Shown here: piece after piece, positions 11,634 to 22,860 of the stretch
Layout of the letters: every line of letters starts with the position of its first letter
Position numbering within the stretch: position 1 is the first letter of the stretch
NCBI GenBank assembly: GCA_021018995.1
Contig: CM037593.1
Span: forward strand, 15,032,088-15,096,087
Source of the DNA: Chloranthus sessilifolius
Taxonomy: Eukaryota > Streptophyta > Magnoliopsida > Chloranthales > Chloranthaceae
Direction of reading: 5' to 3'
Length of the DNA stretch: 64,000 nucleotides
Position numbers and translations under genes: made by a program
Notes under the pieces: generated by a model
What the model was told of the DNA's origin: nothing
The model's input: the letters and a program-made list of their open reading frames with translations, nothing else
Database searches by the model: none

Positions 11634-13000
11634 TTTATATATATATATATGGCATATACCTAATATAATCAGTTTGTATAGCTGATATTACATTCAAGGT
11701 ATCAAATATGAGCCGATTCCAATGTGTATAGGCACTCTGATACATTTTGAGCATCCAACTTGATATCGGTATGGGAGGCAGATACGTATCGGTATCGGTC
11801 CTCCAAGGACTGATGCCCAGTACCGAGTTTGTTATCTTGATAACATTTATACCTTGTACCTATTTTGGAGGGCTGCTATGCACAACACTTTTTTTCTTCC
11901 CGCACACCCATAAAACAAAAGTAGAGTAAGTGCCAAGATAGCAAAAATATGTGTACACTTAGAAACAAATGTTTTACGAGAAAGAAAACAGAATTGGGAA
12001 AAGTTTGTCTGCATCCAAGGCTGCTATGGACACATTTTTTGATAAGTAATACAGATTGTGGATCTTTGTTGCTTTAGCAACAGAAAAGAAAAAATTATTA
12101 TCATATTTTTTGTTTCAATAATTGGTGTTGGGTAGAAAAAGTTGGTGGGCTGCTAGAGGTGGTGTGTGAGAAGAAAAGCATATTGTGCGCTTAGATGCCC
12201 ACTATTGTGTAGTGAAAATTGCAAACAGTGGGCAGGTTTTGTGCTGGCAACTGATGTGGTGTGACGTGATTGGCTGCCCCGACCTTCAGTGCTTGAGCCC
12301 CACTGCACTTGCAGCCAGTTGGATCGCTCCACATCAACTGCCTGTACAAATCCTGTCTACCATATAGCACCGTCCATTATGTATACTGCCTTACAAATAC
12401 TATGCAATGCTCATGGTTAGTAACTGATATCATTTCCAATATATAGCCGCCATATATTAAGAGCTAAGAAGTGAGATACAATGAATCAGTGTACTATGAT
12501 ATCATTTCTCATTCTTCCGCACTCATTTAGATATGAGACCGGGGGATATAGATTGGAAGAATTGTGGATCATGCATTCTAACCTCATACGCAATCATGCA
12601 AGGGATCGAGTGTCACAACAACTTGGCCCAAAGACAATCAAATCTATTTGAAAAAGAAAACAATTAAAAAGGTAGAAATCTTATGTCCAAAATGTGAACA
12701 AATGGAAAAAAAAATTAATGCATCAGAATGTTTGGAGTGGTACCCAAACTTTAACAAAAGTTTTACCACCAAAAGTATTTTTTTGAAAATTTTTATGGTA
12801 GATTATATGCCACATGAGACATGATCCCAAAAGGGCTGTTATTTTGAGATGATGTGCCACATAAGGTGCCTTTATAATTCAAATGTATGAGTTCTTCCAT
12901 CATGTTCCAACCATAGTGACAAATTTCGTCGAATTTCGCTGAAATGGGCGTCAAACGAAAATTTTGATTTTTAGTATTTTTCGGTAAATTTTGCTATTAA

Positions 13001-13078
<78 letters not shown>

Positions 13079-13615
13079 TTATTATTTTATTTTTAAATTT
13101 TATTTTTTAATCCTCGAAATTTTTTTAAAAGGTATCGAAATTAATCCGAAATATACCGAAAGGATCCCCCACCAAAAAATTTCGGAAAACAAAATTTGTC
13201 ACTATGGTTCCAACTCATTCTTTTTCCCTTATTTTTTTATATGTCGTGTATATGTTAATAATGTTGTATTAATGGGTTGTGTAGATTGTAGTCCTAAGGG
13301 TATCCATGCATTGCAATGGCTGTGCAAGAAAAGTTGAGAAACACATCTCAAAGATGGAAGGTACAAATCTTAGTCTTTCCCTATTTTCATAAGGATAAAG
13401 TTAGGCTCGTATCATGGACCACATAACTTATGTGGTCTAGGCTAATTTGTAGTCACATGCCACTCAATCAAATTGGATGCCATTGATATGAGCGGTTTGA
13501 TAATGTTACAATTATTTTGTGTCAAAAATTAAAATAAGAAATATACATCAGGTCAAAAGAGTCAATTGTATATAAAATGAATGATAAAACAAACGCTTGA
13601 ATCCATTGACTATAC

Positions 13616-13682
<67 letters not shown>

Positions 13683-15607
13683 AAATAATTATAATCATCG
13701 AGCTGCTTTTATTTATGACATTGACACTCAATCACGAGATATATATACAAAATAATTATAATCATTGAGTTGCTCCTATACATGACATTAACACCCAATC
13801 ACAAGATTGGGCGCCATGTGACAGCAAATTAGTGATGAAAATTATCTAGTCCATAATACCGAGCTGCCTTTACCCTTTTTACAAAATACTCAAACACACA
13901 TGCAAGCACAAGGCTATGAGTATGTGTGAATCCCGGGACATTTCATACGTGTTATTTTGGGTGCCAGATGAGCATCACGCACACATGCATAAGATCATAA
14001 GATCGAGCTCACCATTAATGTTTAAATTACCAATGACAAAATATTTAAGTGAGCAACTCATATCTTTGATTTGAGAAATTAATGGACACTTTTTTGAAAA
14101 ATACTAAAATCATAAGTGATTAGCTGAATCCTTAGAGAACGATGATGTAATTTGGTATCGCGTCCCACACCGCACATGAGCTAAAATAAGTGTTCAATTG
14201 CAATTGGCCCAATAAGTACTTCAAAAAGGAAAAAAAAAAAATGAAGCACTAGAGGCATGAGAAGCAATTAAAGATCCAGACAAATTCACATGTACTAGAG
14301 TATCAGAATGTGACACCCCGAACTTTGGCATGAACTGCATTAGCTTCATAATAAAACCCATTGAACAAGCCACTGCGTGGATTCTTCATAATAAACATGG
14401 TTACCTATAGTAGATTTTCCGCAGGATCTCTCGTTGCAATTTTTTTTTTTCTTAAAATTTTTTTAAGTTCCATCTTTTTATGGAAAAGATCTTTTAATAA
14501 GTGTCCCCTAAATCTCAAAACTTTTTAAGATATATTAAAAACTTATTTTTTTATCTACAAATTTTTTAGCAGAAATAGACTCCCAAAATTCTCTCTCTCT
14601 CTTCTCAAATATTACTCCTAAAATTCTCTCTCTCTCTCTCTTCTCAAATATTACTCCTAAAATTTTCTCTCTCTCTCTCTCTCTCTCTCCCCAAATCCCA
14701 TCCTAAAATTCTCCCGATTTTCTAAGACCTTTTTAGGGATAATGACTCACATTCATACACCAAATAGTGTTTAAATAATCTTCTATCAGTAAATTAAAAT
14801 TTTTGATCTCACACCATTAAAGTGGTCTTTACTATTATTACTATCTTATGACTATAAGGGATCCCCCATCAAAAATATCCTAACTCCGCCACTGAAACCA
14901 CGGGAGTGGATCCACAAACACCAAGCCATAAGGTTAAGCCTATCACAACCAATATGGGGTTGGCACAGTGGCCAAACCACACCTCAAAAAGCAGAGCTCT
15001 TGAGTTCAAATACCACCCCCTGGTGGCCGCGTGCAAGAATTTATCCCTACTAATTGGAACATCTGATGTGTGCGTGCTGCACATACTCAGGAGACTTAGT
15101 TGGGTACTCTAAGAGGGCCTGACGCCCTGTTTTCTTCATAAAAATGAAAAGAAAAAAAGGCCTATTACCTTGCAATGGCATCAAGGTAACTTATTTATCT
15201 TGGCCAAATCGAACTTTTGAGAGTTTTAGTAAATTATCAAAATAAATCTTCACCATTTGATGTTAAGCCATCTTGATTTACTTGAAGTCAGTCACTATAA
15301 AAAATAAGACTATTAGCGGCACCAAAAACTATCGCTATTAACAAAAAAATATGTTATTTCAATAGTGACATGACTAGTAGCGACAATTTTTTTGATAATA
15401 ACGACAGTTTTTGGCGCCGCTAGTAGTCTTATTTTTTGTAGTGAGTATTAGGATAGTGGTGTCACGGGCACTACGATCTAGGGACTTGAACCCAATTGAC
15501 AAGGCAGTACCTTATAAGATCATGTGCATTCATTATCGTAATGATCAGAAGATCTTAAACAAATGATCATAGTTCTTTAATATAAGATTATTGCTTTTGT
15601 GATTAAG

Positions 15608-15662
<55 letters not shown>

Positions 15663-17016
15663 TTTTGCTTATGTTCACTAACAATACTATCTTAAATTGC
15701 TCTAATGAATTGGTTTTCATGCTCCAATGCATGATTTTTCACTTAATACCAGTGATGGCCGTCAACATAAACCACTTTATAGGCGCTTCTCATGACACTA
15801 TTTGTGTAAAGCGACCGTAAGAGTCAGTCGAAAAGCTCATACAATTCCGACATTTACACTGGCTCATGTAATTGACTAAAATTAGACGGACATTGCCCAA
15901 CTTTTTAGAAGTTTCTCTATTATGAGCTCAAACTGTTTCCACATCTCTAGGGCTAGGTCTCGGGTAAAGGTTCTAGCCCAATGGGCCACTTATTTAGGAT
16001 CGATGCCTTGTGGAATAAGAAATTGGACATCTGATATGGTATGCTCATGGTCTCAAGATCTATTGTGTACAAGATTAGGGTGTAAAACGATCTCCGCCGT
16101 CTGATTCCAAAGCAGTCAATGGGTTTTAGTGGGTTTGAGATGTAAACACCCTAAATAATCCCATAGGCACAAACATCGGTACTCATGTGAAACTTTTCCC
16201 TTGAAAAGGTCTAAGTTTTGCATGCATAGGCCCAGATTACATGTGCAAGTAGTTGCTCCTTAAAATTTGAGGATTAATTGTGAGGGTAGTAAAAAAGATA
16301 CTTTCAAAAAGTGGCATGAAAATTGCGTTTGAGCATAATTTGTGCCACATGATTTTATGATCACTTTTTGGAATATGTGCGGCATGGAATAAAAAATTGA
16401 TGGTATGATGGTACGATCATGATCTCAAGATCCATATTGTTGAATATTGGGAAGAGAAACTATTCCATTGTCTAATAAAAAAAGCAGTCAATTGTTTTTC
16501 AGCATAGGTGCCCTCAAAGATTCCATGAGTAGGAATAAAAGTACCATCCTAGGTGCCCTCGAAGATTCCGTGCATACGAATAAAAGTACCATCCAAGTTC
16601 CTACACCGTGATAATGCCTGTAAGAGTTTGAATTAGGCTCCTAACCCCTACATCATGCTCCAAGGGCAGTGCACTGGTCAATCTCCCTCTGCAAACCTTA
16701 GAAGATAGATATATTTGTAATGCCAAATCAGCTAAAAAAAGGTCAAAAACCAAAAAAAACCTTCACCAACTACAAATATTAAGCTCTAACAGCTGTTACT
16801 TGTACATAATGTGTACATCTTTCTTCTTTGGGAATTCATGCTGCTTGAACATTGCCATTAACTTGTAATCTTTCTTATCTCTCACTAGGAGTGACTTCCT
16901 TTGAAGTAGACTTGGAGAACAAGAAAGTGACTCTGATAGGGGACCTTGCTCCTTTTGAAGTGTTGGAGAGCTTTTCCAAGGTCAAAATTGCACAGCTTTG
17001 GAGTCCACCTTGTTGA
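10707..17016 (+). CDS. HMA-domain (heavy-metal-associated) protein, three exons
   Basis: Join of 10707-10919, 13285-13360 and 16889-17016 gives a 138-residue protein. Exon 1 encodes a Cys-rich, basic start (MGKLSLGRVLDCFCLSS...) ending AFQLKPK. Exon 2 continues IVVLRVSMHCNGCARKVEKH with the MxCxxC metal-binding core (Met79, Cys81, Cys84). Exon 3 gives VTSFEVDLENKKVTLIGDLA and ends AQLWSPPC. The splice sites are AAG|gtgaag...tgtag|ATT and GAAG|gtacaa...cactag|GA, all GT-AG and phase-consistent. The single HMA ferredoxin-like fold is that of plant copper-chaperone-like and NaKR-like proteins, which bind soft metal ions in the cytosol. There is no C-terminal CaaX box, so it is not a prenylated HIPP as read here. 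Introns are 2365 and 3528 bp and packed with transposons. Exon 1's N-terminal 70 residues resemble short plant HMA proteins; exact orthology is not claimed. Confidence 0.92.
11098..11205. mobile_element. Fragment of a TATCGG-type hAT-like MITE in intron 1
   Basis: ACATATCAG, CAGTCGATACATACCGATA and CCGAAACCGAGACATATC words mark a scrap of the subfamily seen at 5278, without recognisable ends or TSD. The ORFs that overlap on both strands from 10988 to 11493 are intronic and show no family resemblance. Confidence 0.45.
11572..11628. repeat. (AT)n microsatellite, intron 1
   Basis: About 28 AT units, followed by a second short AT tract to 11650. Confidence 0.95.
11695..11856. mobile_element. hAT-like MITE, TATCGG subfamily, intron 1
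   Basis: The left end CAAGGTATCAAATATG pairs with the right end ATTTATACCTTG. The interior has GATATCGGTATGGG and GATACGTATCGGTATCGG. Flanking 8-mers ATTACATT and TACCTATT match at five positions, a decayed TSD at best. Confidence 0.75.
12912..13206. mobile_element. hAT-like MITE, CGAAATTTCG subfamily, intron 1
   Basis: Perfect inverted ends CATAGTGACAAATTT and its complement are flanked by a perfect 8-bp TSD GTTCCAAC (12904-12911, 13207-13214). The centre contains an (AT)n tract (about 13003-13073). Subterminal words (TTTCGTCGAATTTCG, CGAAATT, CCGAAA) are self-complementary. It lies 78 bp upstream of exon 2 on the intron side. Confidence 0.93.
13285..13360 (+). CDS. HMA gene exon 2 (metal-binding loop)
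   Basis: This 76-nt exon lies between tgtag and gtacaa. It is too short to appear as an ORF but encodes the diagnostic VSMHCNGCARKVEKHISKMEG block of an HMA domain. It starts 79 bp after the hAT-like MITE at 12912-13206. Confidence 0.93.
13619..13680. repeat. (AT)n microsatellite, intron 2
   Basis: About 30 AT units. The flanking sequence (ATATACAAAATAATTATAATCATYGAG...) is duplicated at 13676-13730 and 13741-13800. Confidence 0.95.
14585..14712. repeat. CT-rich minisatellite, intron 2
   Basis: Three to four units of CTCCTAAAATTCTCTCTCTC with TTCTCAAATATTA spacers and a lengthening CT run. Unit length is about 45-50 bp. Confidence 0.85.
14951..15158 (+). mobile_element. tRNA-type SINE, intron 2
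   Basis: It carries a pol III A-box-like GGGTTGGCACAGTGGCC and a B-box-like GAGTTCAAATACC about 40 bp apart. A body containing GGGTACTCTAAGAGGGCC follows, then an A-rich tail (AAAAATGAAAAGAAAAAAA). The tail phrase CTCTAAGAG is shared with the SINEs at 23841 and 42680. TSD not resolved. Confidence 0.75.
15293..15443. mobile_element. CACTA-type MITE, intron 2
   Basis: The ends CACTATAAAAAATAAGACTA and the complement of TAGTCTTATTTTTTGTAGTG form long inverted repeats. They extend through AGCGGC...CCAAAAACT and are flanked by a 3-bp TSD AGT (15290-15292, 15444-15446). CACTA termini with 3-bp TSDs define the CMC/EnSpm superfamily. The body is 151 bp and non-coding. Confidence 0.88.
15609..15655. 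repeat. (AT)n microsatellite, intron 2
   Basis: About 23 AT units. Confidence 0.95.
16000..16520. mobile_element. Partial MITEs of the ATGATCTCAAGATCTATTGTG family, intron 2
   Basis: At 16020-16140 a right arm reads GACATCTGATATGG...CATGGTCTCAAGATCTATTGTG...CAAAGCAGTCAATGGG. At 16262-16520 a second piece ends GCAGTCAATTG...GGTGCCCTC, like the 9517 element. Sequence around 16515-16590 (GGTGCCCTC...AAAGTACCATCC) is duplicated in tandem, about 48 bp apart. The intron remainder (16590-16888) shows no feature. Confidence 0.6.
16889..17016 (+). CDS. HMA gene exon 3 and stop
   Basis: The acceptor is cactag. The exon supplies the second half of the HMA fold and stops at TGA 17014-17016. A 12-A run lies about 15 bp after the stop, and a copia RT relic begins 150 bp downstream, so the 3' UTR is probably short or partly transposon-derived. 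Confidence 0.9.
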
Positions 17017-17166
17017 ACAAGAAATACATAAAAAAAAAAAATTGATCAAGTGGCATGTAATACATGTTGAGCACAAAAATATGTCAAAATTTTCGTTCTT
17101 AAGGTTTCACCGTATGACAGAATCAAATAAGGAACAGCCTTGTATATATAATATGTTTCAAATTTT

Positions 17167-17250
17167 CAACTAGATGTAAAGAATGCATTCCTTCGTAATG
17201 AAGTTAAGCGCGAGGTATACATGTATTCTCCTCCGGATAAATGTTGGTGA
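17167..17250 (+). pseudogene. Ty1/copia reverse transcriptase relic
   Basis: The frame QLDVKNAFLRNEVKREVYMY followed by SPPDKCW matches the start of the copia RT (RVT_2) LDVKNAFLHG..EEVYM..PPG block. It then ends at TGA. No LTR, integrase or further RT is seen nearby, so this is an isolated scrap just past the HMA gene. Confidence 0.75.
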
Positions 17251-17643
17251 GAATCAATATCCAAGCACTTTTAGTGCTATGATGCTGCCATCTCTATAAG
17301 TTTGCAATTGCAATCTTTTTTCATGTTATATATTTAAACAATTAAGAGAGTAATTGACTCCTTTTACTAGTACATATCAAGAATTCTAATCCCCAAATCC
17401 AGGTGCCCGATTCTCTAAAGAATTTGTTTTAAGTGCATGACTGGGCATTATAGGTCAATCTTTCTCTACCAAATTTTGTCTAATGATTGGATAGACAAGA
17501 TTTACGAGCATAAAACTAGTGAAAGTACAGTTTCGACCATTTTTATAGAGTGAGATTGACTTGCTTACTATTATCATTCGGCTCCAACGGCCCAATGCCA
17601 TCTATTTATTCTCCAATTCCGAAATATCATGCCCAGGCTTTTA

Positions 17644-17908
17644 GGCTGTGTTTGAGATTGCTCTTTAGAGCCAAAGAGCATGCCACTTAAAAGATTAGGT
17701 TTAAATAGCTTTTTTAAAGAGATCCACTTTAGCTCTTTCACTCTCCGAAAGGGCTAAGAGCACTTACAACATATTCACATACTAAAGTGCCAGACCTAAA
17801 TTCAGCTCTTTCACTCTCTGAAAGAGCTAAGAGCACTTACAACCAAACACTTTCCCGTACTAAAGTACTCTGCACTAGAGCAGAGAGCTCGCAATCCCAA
17901 ACACGGCC
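17644..17908. mobile_element. Tourist-like (PIF/Harbinger) MITE
   Basis: The ends GGCTGTGTTTGAGATTGC and (complement) GGCCGTGTTTGGGATTGC are flanked by TTA on both sides (17641-17643, 17909-17911). Inside, a phrase CTCTTTCACTCTCYGAAAG followed by GAGCACTTACAAC is repeated twice about 78 bp apart. 265 bp, non-coding. Confidence 0.85.
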
Positions 17909-18643
17909 TTAGTCATGCTTAAAAGCGTCCCCAAAGCCTGGATTGGTTATTAAGTTGCCCTAAAATATTAAGCTAAATATTGGCATGAAATGGGATAAAC
18001 AGACCATTATTGAGAGACTCACACTAACCCTAACTTTAACACATTTGGGCGCACTTGGCCCAATTATTATGTAGCACCTGTGATTGGCTTCCAAAAGAGA
18101 CTATTTTAAGTACTCAAAATAGTGTTTTATGATCTTCAAGCAAGGTAATTACTAATGATTTTTTTAGTTTAGTGAATTATGAGCATATTGAAAGTTATTG
18201 ATAAAATGTGTTAATTGCGAGCAATAATCATTGATTCAATGCGCGCAACACAATTGTGAGACCAAGAACGAGCTCCAAAAGAGCGAAAAATGTAATGAAA
18301 TATGAAGCAGAGAAACATTTCGTGGCAAGCAATAGATAGTGGTAGCAAATACAGAAACAAAAAGGCAAAGAAACTCAAGTCAAATTTCATAAGAAAATGA
18401 AGAAGGCTCGAATTCGTGGCCATGAGTCCCAGTTCGTGGCATGAGAATGGTCCAGAAACATGGTGTCAATGCTCGAAATTGCTCAAAAATTTGTGAAACT
18501 ACACCAAAGATCGGATCCTTGCTTGATGCATAGATTGGAAATGAGAGGTTAACTCTCTCGTTCAAGGAGAAAATGAACCCTAGATGAGTATATAATTTCC
18601 TTTCAATTTTATCTTTTTTATTTTGAATATTGAATCTTACGGC

Positions 18644-18760
18644 CATAGTGACAAATTTCGTTTTCGGCAATTTTTTGGTGTGGGGTCCTTTCAGTATATT
18701 TCGGATAAATTTTGGATAAATTTTGAGGATTAAAAAAAATATATATATATTTTTAATATT
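18644..18760. mobile_element. Left end of a CGAAATTTCG hAT-like MITE
   Basis: CATAGTGACAAATTTCG followed by TTTTCGG, GGGGTCCTTTCAG and TTTCGG matches the inner order of the 12912 copy read from its right end. The opposite terminus is not found, so the copy is truncated. The surrounding 17912-18643 is AT-rich with no recognised feature. Confidence 0.7.
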
Positions 18761-18929
18761 AAAAAAAAATGACTAAAATATATACTAACATATTTAAAAT
18801 TAAAAAAAATAATTTTAAATATATAATGGGTGTGTGAAACTTGTCACACACATTTTAAACACTAAAATCGTGTTTGGAATTTGGATGATCATAGCCGATT
18901 AAATTAAACACCAAAATGGTGTCGCTGGT

Positions 18930-20030
18930 GGTTGGAAATAAAGCCCTATTTGATTAAAAAAAAACAGTTCCATTCATCCATTGAAAAACTGAAAAAAAAC
19001 AGAGGTATAAGAAAATAAAAATAAAAATTAATACACGTGTGCTGTGTGAGTTAGGAGCTTCGGATGTTTGCCGGACAGCCGGACGTCGCAGCTTCATCCT
19101 CATTAAGGTTTCATAAAATAAAATGAAAATAAAACCTTGAGAAATGAGAAGAAGAAGAACAACAAGATCAAGAAGAAAAAGATAAAGGTGATGATTAGGG
19201 ATTCTACCTGTGTTCGGCGGAATCAATGGACGGGTCGCCGGAATCAATGGATGGGTTTAGGGTTTAGGTTTCTCAATCAAGAAGAAAAAGATTGGTTTAG
19301 GGTTTGGGTTTCTCAATCAAGAATAAAAAGATAAAGGTGATTCACGATTAGGGATTCTACCTGACGGGATGACGACCGGGAGGTGGGGCTCGATGGGTTT
19401 AGGGTTTGGGTTTCTCAAATCTGTACGGCTGTATTCGAGAGTTTTTTCTAGCCAGATTCTGCCCTAATATAAATTGCAAAATCTGATGGAAGCCCATGTT
19501 CGGGAGTTTTTTTTGGCCAGATTCTGCCCTGAGATAAATTGCAAAATCTGATGGAAGCCCATGTTCAGGAGTTTTCGTTGGGAGATGGGAATCAGAGCAT
19601 TTTTCGTTTGAACGTTTGAGCAAATTGCTCAGATTAGCTCAGATTCTGAACTCAGATTTCGGCTGTGAAGTATACTTCACTTTAGCATATACATGTGATC
19701 TGAACTCACCTCTCAACGATCAAAAAATGAAACTGCTATATATTGTCTTCTCCAAATTACTTATCTCTTGATAGGGGCCAGATTTGGGATTTTTCTGTTT
19801 TTATCAGAAAAGTTAGAGAAGAAGAAGAAAGGGGAAAAAAAATATCAAAAAAGTTAGTGAAGACGAAGAAAGGAAAAAAAAAAAATGAGGAAGATCTACT
19901 TGACTAGTTTTTTTTTTCCTTCCTTTTTTTCTTCTTCTCCTCTGTTTTTTTTTTTTTTTTTTTTCTCTGCAAATGTGAGGAGGGTTGCTGTAGCGGTAGG
20001 AGCCGTCTAAAAGGTAGCCCATATCAGTTA
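18930..20030. other. Non-coding stretch with short tandem duplications
   Basis: It holds two copies of GGTTTAGGGTTTGGGTTTCTCAA-type sequence with AATCAAGAAGAAAAAGAT (19200-19340). It also has a clean 65-bp tandem pair at 19440-19504 and 19505-19569 (GCCAGATTCTGCCCT...GGAAGCCCATGTTC), then purine/pyrimidine-rich mirror tracts (19810-19970). Apparent ORFs are low-complexity and match no family. Confidence 0.6.
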
Positions 20031-20554
20031 TTTTTATTTATCTTTTTTCTTAGATTGAGATGACATTTATTTGAGTAAAGATATCTTGTTAGTAATATAA
20101 GTTGTTTATATATATATGAATATATTTATGGCAAGATTAATTTCTTTTCACGGAAATCAAGGAGCCTTTGTTGCTGTGACACTTTTTCTTTGTTCCAATT
20201 TATGTGATGCAGCATAATTTATATGGATATCAGCATGTCATTTAAATAAAATATTAGTGTTTTATAAGTGATATTTTATCCTCTTTAAGTATGGGATCTA
20301 GATAAGCTCATTTGGGTAACAGATGCCACGTCATCAGATGTCTAGAAGGGGATGTGGTGACTTTCCTAAGGTTCACACTTTTTGATGGCCCTGATGTGTA
20401 GTGGGTTATTATTAGATGTTTGTTTAGGATCACTGAAAATCGTAATATGTATATCAATGTTATAAACTTGGCATTGGTTTAAGTCAATTCAGATCGTTGA
20501 TATGGAAGTTCTTGGCTTGGATTAGAGGAAGGCGGAAATTTATGTTAGTTGGGA

Positions 20555-20906
20555 GATTTTAGGGACATGTGATATGTAAAAATGCAATATGGGCCATCGG
20601 ATTTGAATTTCATGGTCAATAGATCTTTGGTATATAAAATTGGAGCAAAACACGATACTTGTCATATGATATATTGTAGTCAACTGTTGAATTATATAAT
20701 AGCCTTTGACTCCATTTAATCAAATGATGAAAATTATATTTTATTTTAATCTCTTGCAATCGATATCTTTAAATCATAGCCTTCAAATCAAATGACTTAG
20801 ATGGTGCTTTTACATAGTAGAGGTCACCAAACTTGCAAGTCTTTCTTTTAAATTCAGTGCAATTCGGTGCAATCACTTGAAAAGCGTGTGCAAGTAATGG
20901 CTCCCA
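20555..20906. mobile_element. Left-truncated copy of the 3792 MITE
   Basis: From GGGACATGTGATATG to the end GTGCAAGTAATGGCTCCCA it follows the 3792-4185 element almost base for base. About 65 bp of the left arm is missing. Non-coding. Confidence 0.8.
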
Positions 20907-20929
20907 ATAAGAAGCAATCAATGGGTTTA

Positions 20930-21125
20930 AAGGGGTTGCACATATGGACACTTTCAAAGATTGCATGAGCGGTAATAGAGGTATCCATATATATAAATGT
21001 ACGTAATATTTCACACAATAGATCTTGAGATCATAGCCCAACTAGTAGACGGTCAGATCATAGCCCAACTAACCGTCTGATATGTTTTGCATGAGCTCAA
21101 GATCTATTGTGTGAACGAAAATTAG
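20930..21125. mobile_element. Short MITE of the ATGATCTCAAGATCTATTGTG family
   Basis: CACACAATAGATCTTGAGATCATAGCCCAACTA and its inverted partner (CATGAGCTCAAGATCTATTGTGTG) surround a duplicated GGTCAGATCATAGCCCAAC phrase, forming a hairpin of about 125 bp. Confidence 0.55.
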
Positions 21126-21184
21126 CTTCACTAGTATAAATATGTATTCTAACAATGTTAAAGAATTTAAAAAAATTAATAAAA

Positions 21185-21324
21185 TAAAGTTCGGCAAAGT
21201 TCAGTAAAGTTTGGAGCATATTTTCAAAAAAATCTGAAATTTATCGAAATTTACTGAAATTTTATCCAATTTATGATTCATGTCATAAACGAAATCGAAA
21301 TCGAAACCGAGATTTTGATCCATG
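21185..21324. mobile_element. Right end of a CGAAAT-type hAT-like MITE
   Basis: CGGCAAAGTTC, TTTACTGAAATTT and CGAAATCGAAACCGAGATTTTGATCCATG end in the same TTTTGATCCATG terminus as the 9192 and 57180 elements. No left end was found. Confidence 0.55.
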
Positions 21325-21436
21325 GTAGGGCCTCAATTATATAATATTGGAATTAAAAATAGGCCTTCTATGGGTTTGACTTGGGGCGCCCCATTGTTGA
21401 AAAGTTTGTATCTTTCACTAGCATGTAGGGCCTTAT

Positions 21437-21609
21437 CAAGGCTCAAAATTTTGGCCGAAATGACCGAAATTTCGGTCATATTTTGTATGGGACTCAAAAT
21501 TTCGGTCGAAATTTTGGCCAAATTATTGGTTTTTGGTCGAAATCTCGGTCCAAATTTTTGGTTTTGGTCATGCCCGAAATCGAAATTTTACCTGATATTT
21601 TGATCCTTG
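21437..21609. mobile_element. hAT-like MITE, CGAAATTTCGG subfamily
   Basis: The ends CAAGGCTCAAAATTTT and GATATTTTGATCCTTG are flanked by a perfect 8-bp TSD GGCCTTAT (21429-21436, 21610-21617). The interior is CCGAAATTTCGG, GGTCGAAATTTTGG and similar. It is closest to the element at 928. Confidence 0.92.
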
Positions 21610-21617
21610 GGCCTTAT

Positions 21618-22329
21618 TGAATTGCAATTGACTAGGGCTCTCAATGGGTCGGGACTCGGGCCGACCCAACAAAAAATGGTCCTTTCTATCAAGCAAACCC
21701 GATATCCAGATCGAGTTAAACATGTTGCAACCTGGATAAATTTGGGGCGGGGTTGGGTTGAGTGTTCCAACACCCGACCCGCACTAGACCAGGATATTAT
21801 ATATATATATATATAATATCCTTTTAAAAGTAATAGCCATTAAATCAGATTCGAAAAAAGACTCTGTCAAATATGTTCAGCCTCCTCTCGATTGGTTGCC
21901 CGTAAATTTTGAGAGAAATCCGAGTACGACACATAAACCGATGATTAAATCACGTTTCTACGATTATAGCATAATCATTGATTGAATCGATTATGAGGAT
22001 TTTCTGAGAGGAACTTAAAAACAAAGGATTCTGAGTTTTATAAGAATATGTTAGGAATCTAAGTAACTTAAGAACATATATAGAAAATCATGAATCTGAG
22101 TCTACTAAGAATTTGTCAGGAATCTGAGCGTCCAAGAGTCTGAGCTTTTCTCGGAAAAACCAAGAAACAACTGAACGAGCCCTAAGTTTGCAAGTCTTAA
22201 GAAATCCTCTCGTCTCGAAATCTCTATGGGATTTTAGCCTTTTAAAACGCCTCTTAACCCATGAGGCGGTTGCAATTAATTTTTTGGTTGCATCTTCTAA
22301 AAATACATTGTAGAGTTGGGTTGCATTTA
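21618..22329. other. Spacer with no recognised feature
   Basis: The stretch includes a short AT tract at 21798-21816 and TCTGAG/AGGAATCTGAG repeats near 22030-22140. No coding or RNA signal. Confidence 0.45.
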
Positions 22330-22426
22330 TTGAAATTTACCAAAAATTTACCGAAATTGCCGAAATTTCGTCGAAACTTTCGACAGACCCCTATTTCGCC
22401 GAATTTCAACGAAATTTGTCACTATG
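22330..22426. mobile_element. Right end of a CGAAATTTCG hAT-like MITE
   Basis: ACCGAAATTGCCGAAATTTCG followed by GTCGAAACTTTCGAC and the terminus CGAAATTTGTCACTATG. The left terminus is missing. Confidence 0.65.
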
Positions 22427-22672
22427 CATACGACTAGGTTATTCTAGATGAATACTATGTTATCATTGAAAAATCATCTATGGTCATTGATATTGTAGAT
22501 TAGTGGCCGTATAAGGGTTATCACATTACTTAGATTGATCTTGTAGATTAATATATGTTGTCGTGTGATTGATTAATATGTTGTGGTTGGTTATTCTTGA
22601 TACGTTATACTTTGTGTATGACTCATGTCATTCGTGAATGCATTATATAGTAATTAGGATAATATATGCGTG

Positions 22673-22860
22673 CACTACGTCAAAAAAACTTTAAAATGAC
22701 ATAAAATAAGACTGTTTTTTTCTGTCTTTAAATAAGACCGTTAGTAGCCGTCTTAAATTTACTAATAGGACGATCACATACTAACAAATGACATAAAATT
22801 TAATGACGGTAATTAAGACTATATATATCGTCTTATTATCTCGAATTGTTTTACTTATGG
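22673..22860. mobile_element. Probable CACTA-type terminus
   Basis: CACTACGTCAAAAAAAC is followed by repeated AAGACCGTTAGTAGCCGTCTTA and GACGGTAATTAAGAC words. A CACTA end with a short subterminal motif array is typical of CMC/EnSpm elements. The opposite end was not found. Confidence 0.5.

Noticed and set aside
18211..18670. Two minus-strand frames of 70 and 96 codons
   Set aside because: No domain, no splice support, and the second runs into a hAT-like MITE end.
19137..19623. Possible gene start near repeated GGTTTAGGGTTTGGG sequence
   Set aside because: Telomere-like TTTAGGG words here are short and imperfect, and the frames are broken by tandem duplication; neither a telomeric tract nor a gene is supported.
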